64,000 bases of DNA from JAUIIK01 sp963709995 (GTDB taxonomy: Bacteria > Chloroflexota > Chloroflexia > Thermomicrobiales > CFX8). Of the stretch, positions 27,649 through 35,360 are shown one piece after another; position 1 is the stretch's first letter, and the number at the start of each line of letters is the position of its first letter. The notes beneath the pieces were generated by a model. It did not search any database and was not told the DNA's origin. It saw only the letters and a list, made by a program, of their open reading frames with translations. A program made the position numbers and the translations under genes. The DNA is taken from assembly GCA_963709995.1 (NCBI GenBank), contig CAVPYN010000011.1:124001-188000 (forward strand), read 5' to 3'.

Positions 27649-27903
27649 TTAATCCTTGAACCATCGCTTGTCTACGTTGTCAACATATGGAGTCGAAACT
27701 AACTCCGATTCGGCACAACCCCAAGTCTCATCAAATCCATAAAACCAGACAAGATAAGACATCGGCTCGCTGGAATCATCGCCCTCATCCGCGTCTGGAT
27801 CACCTCGAGCAATCACAACCCCAAGCATCCCCGCCAAATGAGGCATAGAGAACACATCGTTTCGCAACTGTACTACGTCGTACAGATCATACTTTGCTGT
27901 CAT
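27649..27903 (-). CDS. Candidate immunity protein for the toxin-17 RHS effector
   Basis: 84 aa, acidic. KYDLYDVVQLRNDVFSMPHLAGMLGVVIA...YLVWFYGFDETWGCAESELV has the shape of short SH3-like immunity proteins (Imm31-like at best). It begins 6 bases after the RHS stop on the same strand, the standard place for a cognate immunity gene. The acidic surface would suit neutralising a basic nuclease tip. I would not name the family with certainty. Confidence 0.65.
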   Translation of the reverse strand: MTAKYDLYDVVQLRNDVFSMPHLAGMLGVVIARGDPDADEGDDSSEPMSYLVWFYGFDETWGCAESELVSTPYVDNVDKRWFKD

Positions 27904-27909
27904 GTCAGT

Positions 27910-29240
27910 CTATCTGCGTTGTGATGCAAGTTCGCGGACCCTTCCGTCTGGCGATACGTTGACCCGATTCACGTCAACTCCATACTGGTCTCGGAAGAAT
28001 CTTCGCCCTTTCGAAGAGAGTTGAACATCCCACTCAAAGCTGAACGCCTGATCCTGACCGTGATACGGTCCCTTCTGCCAAACATTGCCGAAATCGTCCC
28101 GGAAACCGTTGCCTGTCCTTGGCAAACGCTGTTCCTTCCATCGCTTCGGCAGCAAGTAGAAGAACTCTCCAGATGTGGGAAGACCAGCCTTTTGTATGCG
28201 TTTGACGATCTCGCTTGGTGGCCCGCCGCCGCCTCCACCTGTCATACATCCATAGCCAGCGGCGAATAAGAGGTCGCCGAGATTGAACCCGCCACCAAAC
28301 GCAACAGCCCAAAGGAATTCCTCAGTGACCTCCTCTACGATCCCATTGAAACAACTTCGCCAATCCGGCTCAACCGGATAGGTCGTCACCAGCGTGCCGA
28401 TATCCTCGTTCACCAAAGCTGGCGCCAGATCACTGGGAGCCAGGATATCGGGGAAGAAATTCCAGGGATCGATCAAAACGAACATCAAGCCGAGGATGTA
28501 GAGCAACGTCGCGGCAATCAGCGTGGCAACGATGAAGACGATGAGTCCCGCAACCATGCCCACGAGTGGCACCACAAACAGCACCATCAGCGACTGGATC
28601 GCGGCAATCAACGAAGTGAGCAAGGGCGCGATGGCAATGCGCAGGACGACGGCCTCAGCCGCCGCGATTGCCCCCAGCCGCACGCCATTCGCATTGGCCT
28701 GCGGGGCGACAGTTTCCGCGGAACCGATTGCCGCCGACAGTCGCAACGTGATCACGTTGAGCAGGTTGTTGATCGCCGAGTTGCCCAGCTGGCTGATCGT
28801 TGCCGCTTCGTGACCACTCGGGTCCACCCAGGTCGCGGGATTATTGGCGACATAGCTGTAGCGGTTATAGCCCTGCGTGCCCGCTGCATTGGGCTGGATC
28901 GTATCAGCGCTCAGGAAGCGCCCCGTCGAAGGCGCGTGATAGCGTGCTCGCAGATACAGATTACCGGTCGAAGCGTCGGTCTGCTCGCCAGTAAACCCAA
29001 AGATGGACGATGTCCCGGCCTGCGCACGTGGGGTGCCGAAGGCCTCGTACTCGGCCGAACCACTCAGCGCCCCACTGCCGTCCGCAATCCCGCGCACGGA
29101 CCCCAGCGCGTCAGCCAGCAACCAGTCCGTCGTGCCCTGGCTGTCGGTCTGTGAGAGCACGCCACCGGCATGCACGTAGCCCTTCGCGCCATCATCGATC
29201 AGGAGCGGCAGCCCCCCGACGCGATCGTAGACGTACCAGC
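27910..29240 (-). CDS. RHS C-terminal region with polymorphic toxin type 17-like tip, 5' truncated
   Basis: It opens inside the RHS core (VYDRVGGLPLLIDDG, DALGSVRGIADGSG, FGFTGEQTDASTGNLYLRAR, SADTIQPNAAGTQGYNRYSY). A hydrophobic linker follows with several TM-like segments (LMVLFVVPLVGMVAGLIVFIVATLIAATLLYILGLMFVLI), then a Gly-rich hinge and a tip of about 105 aa. The tip reads GNGFRDDFGNVWQKGPYHGQDQAFSFEWDVQ...RVNVSPDGRVREL, matching what I know of the toxin-17 family, thought to be an RNase. All YD repeats are missing: an in-frame TAA lies at the left border (about 29244). It is either a reserve cassette or the end of an RHS gene with a large internal deletion. Confidence 0.78.
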
Positions 29241-29272
29241 TTGGTTAGCGAGCGGGGTGCCGAGCCACTGCG

Positions 29273-29503
29273 TTATGCTATCGAGACGTGGTTGCGAGGA
29301 TAGGGAGGGTTGGTCCCGGAGAGGATCGGTGTCTGACTGAGTCTTCGCAGCTCATCCTCATCGGGTGGCGCGCCGCCGGTGCGTTGCTCGTCGTCTTCAC
29401 CCACCGGCTGGAACTGGGCGGAGACGACAAAGGGCATGCCGGGCAGCAAGATGACCAGGCAAAGGAGGATGGCGCGTGGCAGCGAACAACCTGCGTGATG
29501 GTC
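29273..29503 (-). pseudogene. Probable N-terminal remnant (signal peptide) of an RHS or other exported protein
   Basis: The minus frame reads LPRAILLCLVILLPGMPFVVSAQFQPVGEDDEQ, a clear Sec signal peptide with an SAQ-type cleavage site, then a Pro/Asp/Glu-rich stretch ending HVSIA and a stop at 29273. It lies between the kinase gene and the headless RHS core, both on the same strand. The simplest reading is the true start of the RHS gene, with the YD repeats lost from about 29243-29275. No good in-frame start codon is seen, so an indel near 29480 is also likely. Confidence 0.45.
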
Positions 29504-30650
29504 AATTGATCTCCAGTCGCTGACCCACCTGATGATGGGCCAAACCAGCGAAGAGCTTCCCCGGGTCAAAGAGCCCTTCGACCAGCGCTCGCTCCCGGCC
29601 AACAAGCGTTTCCATGTCAGTTCTCGCCAGCCAACCAACCGTCCCCGCCAGCCGGACGACCAGCGCCCTGAGAAAATCCTCATACAGACCGGGGAAGGCG
29701 TAGTTGTCAACTCCGGCCTGGAGGAGGCCGTGATGGTACGCCGTCATGATCTCACTTCCATGCTGGCGGAACTCTTCCAGGCTGAGGGAGTCAACCAGGA
29801 AGCCGGCAACATCGAGCATCGCCGCGCCGCGCGCCACGCCTTGCCAGTCGATGATGTGCGCGCCCGGCCCCTCATCCGACTGGATGAAGATCACGTTGTC
29901 CAGATGAAGGTCACCATGAATCAGCGTTGCCGGCGACGACGCCAGGTCGTAGAGAATACGTTCGAGATGATCGCGCAGGCTGGAAATGAGCGCCGCGGCG
30001 TGCGGGTCCAGCATGGAACGGTATCGATCGACAACGATCGGGACTTGCTCCTGATAGCGCTGAACTCGATCCGGAATCGAGGTGGACCAATCCTCAAGCC
30101 AGTCGAGCGAGTAGATGTCCGCCTGGTTCCACCAGCGAGCATGGAGGGCAGCCAGCCCATCCAGAACCGAAACGGCTTCATCTACCGTGCAGCCGGCCAG
30201 GGCATCGCCCGGCTCGCCATCTGAGAGATCCTCAAGGAGCAGCAAACACTCATCGTTGTCAGGGTCTGCGTGGCCGAAGTAGCACGCCGGAATCTGTGGG
30301 AAGAATCGGCTGAAGGATTGGTAGAAGGCGACTTCACGCGCGCACCGGCGAGCGAATTGCAAGGCGCGATCACTGTCTTTCGCCACCGCTCTACGAATGC
30401 TCGATGCGCTGGCGCTGCTGGCGAGGGGGAACTTGGCGACGATCGTCCGCGGCGCCCCTTGGGAATCGGGCGAGTATTCCGGAGCTATCCGCGCGACAAC
30501 TCCAGTAGATCCTCGCTCCTCGCCGATGATCTCGGTCTTGATCCCGACAACATGGCCAGCGGGCAAGAGTCCCTGCGCCCGCAACACCCCGGCCAACCAT
30601 GCGGGTGTGATCTGGGCCGGAATTCGTGGAAGATCACTGCTAGCGGCCAC
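29502..30650 (-). CDS. Aminoglycoside phosphotransferase/EcKinase-like family protein
   Basis: 382 aa protein-kinase-fold small-molecule kinase. Key motifs are IVAKFPL (ATP Lys), LLLLEDLSDG hinge, LIHGDLHLDNVIF (catalytic Asp loop, Brenner-type HGDLHxxN) and HIIDWQGVARG (metal Asp). The overall pattern is closer to ecdysteroid-kinase/choline-kinase-like members than to classical resistance enzymes. GTG 30650 has GAGAGAGG upstream. It is divergent from hpt. The substrate is unknown; antibiotic resistance should not be assumed. Confidence 0.8.
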   Translation of the reverse strand: MAASSDLPRIPAQITPAWLAGVLRAQGLLPAGHVVGIKTEIIGEERGSTGVVARIAPEYSPDSQGAPRTIVAKFPLASSASASSIRRAVAKDSDRALQFARRCAREVAFYQSFSRFFPQIPACYFGHADPDNDECLLLLEDLSDGEPGDALAGCTVDEAVSVLDGLAALHARWWNQADIYSLDWLEDWSTSIPDRVQRYQEQVPIVVDRYRSMLDPHAAALISSLRDHLERILYDLASSPATLIHGDLHLDNVIFIQSDEGPGAHIIDWQGVARGAAMLDVAGFLVDSLSLEEFRQHGSEIMTAYHHGLLQAGVDNYAFPGLYEDFLRALVVRLAGTVGWLARTDMETLVGRERALVEGLFDPGKLFAGLAHHQVGQRLEIN

Positions 30651-30827
30651 GTGTGTCGAGCCTCTCTCTGAACCGGCCGGGAAGTCCTGATCCCGTCCAA
30701 CCGGCCTGCGATGGGCTGGAGTTGACAGAAAGTCATGAAAAACCCTGCTACAATGCCACTAACGCGATGGCGAGGCGCGCAAAATGGCTGTCGGAAGCTG
30801 CGTCCAACGCTTCATCAAGGACCTGCC

Positions 30828-31841
30828 ATGGCGACGACAAGAACCGGTGAGAGCCAACATCGAAATATTACGACGCCGGTCGGCAAGAACAACCGGCAAG
30901 ATTCCCCTCCCCCTGAACCCAGCCCCGTTCCAGCCCCGTTCGTCCATCCAGCCGAAGCTGAATTTGCCGCTTTTCTCGATTTCTATCGCATCCGCTGGGA
31001 ATACGAGCCCAAGTCGTTCCCGCTCCGCTGGCGCAATGGCCGCGTCGCCGAGATGTTCACCCCGGATTTCTACCTGCCGGAACAGGACCTCTTCGTCGAG
31101 TTAACAACGATGAAACAATCGCTTGTCACCCGCAAGCATCGTAAGATCCGTCGCTTCAAGACGATGTACCCGAATGTCAACGTCACCCTCGTCCACCGTA
31201 AAGCGTTTCACGAGCTACTCGGCCGGTTCGGATACGGCTCGATCGATATTAGCTCGCTGAAACCAGAAGAGATCGAGCGCATCCTCTTTTCGGCGTCGGA
31301 GATTCGGGATCGCGTCGCCGCCCTGGGCCGCCAGATCTCGGAGGATTACGCTGGCGAGTCGCTGGTGCTGATCGGCCTGTTGAAGGGCATCACCTTCTTC
31401 CTTGCCGACCTCGCCAGGGAGATCACCCGGCCGCTGGCCATCGACTACCTCTCGATTGCCAGCCCGAATATCGCGCCAGATGGAATCGAGATCGAGCGCG
31501 GGCTGGATCTCGACGTTCGGGGCAAACACATCATCCTGGTCGAAGACATCGTCAACACCGGACTAACGATGGATTTCGTCCTGCGCTCGCTCCAGGTTCA
31601 GGAACCGGCCAGCATCAACGTCTGCGCGCTGCTCGACAAGGTTGAGCGCCGCATTGTCGGGGTCGATGTCAAGTATGTCGGGTTCCAGATTCCGAACGAG
31701 TATGTCGTCGGCTACGGGCTCGATCACCGCGAGCTCTACCGCAACCTGCCCTTCATCTGCGTCCTGAAACGCCACGTCTACGAGGAAGCGGACCAAACGT
31801 CGCTGAGCGATCTTGTCACCGCTGGCGGCGCCGGAGACTAG
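30828..31841 (+). CDS. hpt: Hypoxanthine phosphoribosyltransferase with N-terminal PD-(D/E)XK-like domain
   Basis: 337 aa. Residues about 35-140 look like a restriction-endonuclease-fold domain: conserved Glu in AEAEFAAFLDFY, then FTPDFYLPEQDLFVELTTMK (PD...ExxxK-like). Residues 150-330 are an HPRT: LIGLLKGITFFLADL, PRPP loop VEDIVNTGLT, LLDKVERR, YVGFQIPNEYVVGYGLD. In known HPRTs the fifth PRPP-loop residue is the catalytic Asp (human D137); here codon 31554-31556 gives Asn243. The Glu-Asp pair before it is kept. ATG 30828 has AAGGA seven bases upstream. Purine salvage (hypoxanthine to IMP) is the likely job. Confidence 0.82.
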   Translation: MATTRTGESQHRNITTPVGKNNRQDSPPPEPSPVPAPFVHPAEAEFAAFLDFYRIRWEYEPKSFPLRWRNGRVAEMFTPDFYLPEQDLFVELTTMKQSLVTRKHRKIRRFKTMYPNVNVTLVHRKAFHELLGRFGYGSIDISSLKPEEIERILFSASEIRDRVAALGRQISEDYAGESLVLIGLLKGITFFLADLAREITRPLAIDYLSIASPNIAPDGIEIERGLDLDVRGKHIILVEDIVNTGLTMDFVLRSLQVQEPASINVCALLDKVERRIVGVDVKYVGFQIPNEYVVGYGLDHRELYRNLPFICVLKRHVYEEADQTSLSDLVTAGGAGD

Positions 31842-31864
31842 CCAGCGACGCTCTTCGATCGGGA

Positions 31865-32290
31865 TCAACCAGCCAGCGCGTTCGCCTGCGCTGCTTCGGC
31901 AAAGGTAGCGGCGTCCCAGATTCCGGCGCAATGCCCGTGTTGTTCCCGAATTCGCCCATCCGGATCCAGGTAGAACACGTGGGCCTGCCGAATGCCGACC
32001 TCTTCAGCCTGGCCATCATCGCCATCCCCGGGCTGTGTCCAGCGCCGCTCGAACTCGACGACCGCGCCGTCATCGGTGGAATTGACATACAAGTCTCGCA
32101 CGACCGCCGGACACGGAAACCAGTCGGCCATCTGGCGCGTCACATCGGACGCGCCCTTGACGGTGAAGTACCAGCGCGGGACGGTTCCCTTAAACGTGGC
32201 AGCCGGACTGTAATGCTGTCCCATGGACTGCCAGTCCCCGGTGCGAACACCTTCAAGAAAGGCCTCGATTGCGGGAGATTTCACGCTCAT
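31865..32290 (-). CDS. SnoaL-like / NTF2-like protein
   Basis: 141 aa alpha+beta-barrel protein: FLEGVRTGDWQSMGQHYSPAATFKGTVPRW at the start, then VVEFERRWTQPG and AHVFYLDPDGRIREQHGHCAG. The NTF2-like fold serves ketosteroid isomerases, hydratases and other small enzymes; no catalytic assignment is possible. ATG 32290 has GGAG eight bases upstream. It is followed on the same strand by nothing before the convergent hpt; a second SnoaL-like gene lies just upstream. Confidence 0.7.
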   Translation of the reverse strand: MSVKSPAIEAFLEGVRTGDWQSMGQHYSPAATFKGTVPRWYFTVKGASDVTRQMADWFPCPAVVRDLYVNSTDDGAVVEFERRWTQPGDGDDGQAEEVGIRQAHVFYLDPDGRIREQHGHCAGIWDAATFAEAAQANALAG

Positions 32291-32379
32291 GTGACCATCT
32301 CCATCTTTACCCCAGAACTCTTGGGGAATACACTGAGAGCTGATTGCGACAAGGGCCATGTAGGCGGGAAACCGGGCGA

Positions 32380-32769
32380 CTAACCCTTGACATAGGAAAG
32401 CTTCTCCGCCACCTTTCCATCCCGAACGGTGAAGACATCGACACCCCGGACATGACCGGTTCCATCCGCGTTCTGCCAGCGATACGTCCAGCGGACGACG
32501 CACCGATCGCCGGCCTCGATCATCTCTTCCACCTCGAAGGCAGCGGAAGGCGACGATTCGAAGAAGGCGCTGAACTCCCGTCGCACCGCCTCCTGGCCCA
32601 CGAATCTGGCGCCGTCAGGCGCCGGTGATGTGTTCTCGAAGACGCAGTCAGAGGTCATCCCGGCCATCGTCGCGTCGATGTCCTGACGGTTGAATGCCAG
32701 GTTGAACCGCTCGATGACAGAACGAGTCGATCTATCCCCGATGACGGTAGCTCGAGCCTCACCGGGCAC
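32380..32769 (-). CDS. SnoaL-like / NTF2-like protein
   Basis: 129 aa. ERFNLAFNRQDIDATMAGMTSDCVFENTSPAPDG, then DRCVVRWTYRW and HVRGVDVFTVRDGKVAEKLSYVKG give a typical SnoaL-like polyketide cyclase/NTF2 pattern. GTG 32769 has GAGGAG six bases upstream, a strong start signal. It probably shares a transcript with the NTF2-like gene 90 bases downstream. The substrate is unknown. Confidence 0.78.
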   Translation of the reverse strand: MPGEARATVIGDRSTRSVIERFNLAFNRQDIDATMAGMTSDCVFENTSPAPDGARFVGQEAVRREFSAFFESSPSAAFEVEEMIEAGDRCVVRWTYRWQNADGTGHVRGVDVFTVRDGKVAEKLSYVKG

Positions 32770-32899
32770 GGCAAACTCCTCTCGCTCTGCTGGCGCATCT
32801 ACTCCGTAGTTTCAGGCGAGAAACCCGGAATTGCAAGCGAGCGAAGATACAATCTCTTAGGCAGGAATGCGAGATTATCTCGATAACGCGCAAGACAAC

Positions 32900-32933
32900 A
32901 GGCGCCTCCGGAGCAAAGTCTCCGGAGGCGCCT
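32900..32933. terminator. Strong GC-rich hairpin
   Basis: Perfect 14-bp stem (32900-32913 with 32920-32933, AGGCGCCTCCGGAG and its complement) and a six-base loop. It lies just past the stop of the exported protein on the minus strand and upstream of the SnoaL gene. On the minus strand the stem is followed by TGTTGTCTT, a weak U tract. It probably ends the transcript of the exported protein. Confidence 0.7.
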
Positions 32934-32975
32934 GATTGTTCGGGGCATGGGACCGCATGTCCCGGCGCCGGTCGA

Positions 32976-33539
32976 CTATTGCCCGTCGCGCACGATGGCG
33001 TTGCCAGAGAAGAGCGGGAAGGGGAAGCGCGGGTCGGGCATCATGTTGCACCAGTCGGTACCGGCGGGCGCCTCCGCCGCGCCGATGCTCGTCGTGATAT
33101 CGGGGTTTTGCGCGGCCACATTATTGAAATCGGTGTTGTCGATGACCATGAACCAGGTCTCACTGTTCAACACCCAGTTGAAGTCCTGACTGGCCGACCA
33201 GATCTCATCCGCACCGCCAGCGATCCAGGCGCGATTCCCGTCGACATTGAGACAGGTCACTGGCCCGCGTAAGCGCAGGCCCAATGCGGGCAGCGAGGCA
33301 TGGTACTGGCCATGAACGATTCCGTCCGCGTCCTTCCAGCCATTGACATGAAACGACGAAAGCTGTTCGTTGAAGTAGTACTGGTAACTCCCCTGAACCT
33401 CGGCAACGCCCTTGAGCTCTCCCACGTGCCCCTCGTAACCCGCTGGCTGAGCGAACACCGTCCCCACGCCAGCAATCGCCGCCAGGATTCCCACTAAACC
33501 CAGCCCTCGAAGTAGCCTCGTGCGACTCAAGCTCATCAT
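32976..33539 (-). CDS. Exported protein of unknown function
   Basis: 187 aa. The N-terminus MMSLSRTRLLRGLGLVGILAAIAGVGTVFAQP is a Sec signal peptide. The mature part is about 155 aa, with GELKGVAEVQGSYQYYFN, NGWKDADGIVHGQYHASL, VTCLNVDGNRAWIAGG and a C-terminus DPRFPFPLFSGNAIVRDGQ. This resembles small secreted beta-barrel proteins found in Chloroflexota and actinobacteria, without a known role. ATG 33539 or the next ATG 33536 starts it. Confidence 0.7.
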   Translation of the reverse strand: MMSLSRTRLLRGLGLVGILAAIAGVGTVFAQPAGYEGHVGELKGVAEVQGSYQYYFNEQLSSFHVNGWKDADGIVHGQYHASLPALGLRLRGPVTCLNVDGNRAWIAGGADEIWSASQDFNWVLNSETWFMVIDNTDFNNVAAQNPDITTSIGAAEAPAGTDWCNMMPDPRFPFPLFSGNAIVRDGQ

Positions 33540-33812
33540 GTTGCCTCCCGTGGTTTCATGATCCCTAGAGGTCGTGCGTTGACCAGCTTCCTGATTTTCC
33601 TACTAACGCAATCAGAACCAGGCGACGCTTACCCCTGTCACAATATGTCTCCTCCAACATACGCGAAGCATCCATTGGTGGCTTGAACGTATTCACATAC
33701 CCATCTGGAACGAAAACGAACATCAAGCCGGGACATCGGCGGGATCCTGGTGGTCGTCGCGCTGACCTGGGCCGTCTCGTAGTAGTCTAGGTTCGGAAAT
33801 GGAGGGCAGCCG

Positions 33813-34811
33813 ATGGAGTATCTTCCGGATGGGCGTAGCTACGAACTCAGCAAAGAACTGCTCGAAGGGGCTATTGACATTCATGTCCACGCCGGGCCGC
33901 ACCTCCCAAGCAGCCCGCGCAGGGTAGATCCGTTCGACGCGGCAATCGAGGCTCGGGAAGCTGGCATGCGGGCGATCGTCCTGATGGATGTCTTCGCGAT
34001 GAGCACCGGCACGGCATGGCTCGTCGAACGGGTCGTTGACGGTATCGACGTCTTTGGCGGGATCATTCTCAACACAGCCCAGGGAGGCATGAACCCGCGC
34101 GCCGTGCGGACGGCCCTGGCTTATGGCAAAGCGGCGAAGTTCGTCAGCTTCGGCGCTCACTCCACTCGCTACCAGGCCGGCAAGGAAGGGCGCATCGTCA
34201 ACGGCCGATTCCAGTCGCTCGCCGAGATCTACCCTGACTTCGCCCGGGACGAGTTGCCGATGACAATCGAAATCCCTGACGAAGAGCCCTCCCGCGAACT
34301 GGACCAGATACTCCGCATGATTGCCGAACATCCCGACGTCTACCTCAACACCGGCCACGTCTCCAATGACGAAGCCAAGCGGCTCGTCTCGCTCGCCGGA
34401 ACATATGGCATTTCAAAGGTGCTGGTCGCCAGCTCGGTCACCAAAAATCTCAGCATTGACGAGCAGATCGAGCTCGCGGAAACCGGAGCCTACCTGGAAC
34501 ACACGCTGGCGGCGTTTACCCACACGACCCCGATTCCAAAGACGCACTATTATGTCGAGCGAGAGTACACGTCGATCGACGAAGGCATGGTCGATGGACC
34601 AGGCGGGGGCATCCGCGCCGTCGCTGAGCAGATTCGGGCCGTGGGCGCCGAGCATTGCATCATCGCGACCGACTTCGGCGTCTATACCCTGCCCACTCCG
34701 GTCGAAGGGCTGCGGGAGTTCATCGCCAGCTTGCTCGATCTCGGCATTTCCGAAGAAGAAATCCGCATGCTGACATCCACCAATCCCGAGCGGTTGCTTG
34801 GCTTGCCCTAG
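33813..34811 (+). CDS. DUF6282 family protein, metal-dependent hydrolase-like
   Basis: 332 aa. The N-terminal HxH (GAIDIHVHAGPHLPSS) and later AHSTRYQ, LNTGHVSNDEA and IATDFGVYTLPTPVEG supply plausible metal ligands of an amidohydrolase-like TIM barrel. It fits DUF6282, whose reaction I do not know. ATG 33813 begins the conserved part. A cupin gene follows 45 bases later and a radical SAM selenoprotein gene after that, all on the plus strand, so the three may act in one pathway. Confidence 0.72.
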   Translation: MEYLPDGRSYELSKELLEGAIDIHVHAGPHLPSSPRRVDPFDAAIEAREAGMRAIVLMDVFAMSTGTAWLVERVVDGIDVFGGIILNTAQGGMNPRAVRTALAYGKAAKFVSFGAHSTRYQAGKEGRIVNGRFQSLAEIYPDFARDELPMTIEIPDEEPSRELDQILRMIAEHPDVYLNTGHVSNDEAKRLVSLAGTYGISKVLVASSVTKNLSIDEQIELAETGAYLEHTLAAFTHTTPIPKTHYYVEREYTSIDEGMVDGPGGGIRAVAEQIRAVGAEHCIIATDFGVYTLPTPVEGLREFIASLLDLGISEEEIRMLTSTNPERLLGLP

Positions 34812-34856
34812 GGCGTCGTCCACGCCGGCACTCCAGCCGGCGGTGAGGAGTATGTT

Positions 34857-35276
34857 GTGAGCGGCAGAATAGAGAACCACGGTGGATTTAGTGTCGTGCG
34901 GGCTGGAGGAGACGGCATTCATTTCGGCGCGTACCACAACGCCGCTGGCATCAACGCCCACACGGTGGGATCGACCGGCCTTTCGATGGATCTCCAGATG
35001 ATCCCGCCGGGCGCGGTATCACCACCGCATGTGCATGCCGGTTTTGAAGTTGCCTTGTACGTGTTGTCCGGAACCATCATTCATCGCTGGGGCGCTCACC
35101 TGGAGCATGAATGCGAGGCTTCGAGCGGGGATATGATCTACGTCTTGCCAGATCTCCCCCATCAGAGCCTCAACGCCAGCAATACTGAGCCGGTCAAACT
35201 GATCGTTGCCCGGACCACGGCAGACGGGGCAACGGGTAACGTTCCCTACGATCTGCCTGGCCCCGACCGCGATTGA
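34857..35276 (+). CDS. Cupin-domain protein
   Basis: 139 aa single cupin. Motif 1 is PPGAVSPPHVHAGFEVALYVLSGTI with two His and Glu as metal ligands; motif 2 is GDMIYVLPDLPHQSLN with the third His. The protein is short and has no extra domain, so it is probably a small metal-dependent isomerase/dioxygenase or a sensor. GTG 34857 has GAGGAG six bases upstream. Confidence 0.8.
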   Translation: MSGRIENHGGFSVVRAGGDGIHFGAYHNAAGINAHTVGSTGLSMDLQMIPPGAVSPPHVHAGFEVALYVLSGTIIHRWGAHLEHECEASSGDMIYVLPDLPHQSLNASNTEPVKLIVARTTADGATGNVPYDLPGPDRD

Positions 35277-35360
35277 CAACGCCGCGTTCCAGTGGGCAGC
35301 CAGGGCATGCTTGGATAGGCTTAGCCAGAGTGCTTGGGAACAGAAACCGGACAGGCATCG

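Noticed and set aside
29502..30650. Aminoglycoside resistance gene
   Set aside because: The HGDLHxxN kinase motif is shared by many small-molecule kinases; the sequence looks more EcKinase-like, so resistance is not supported.
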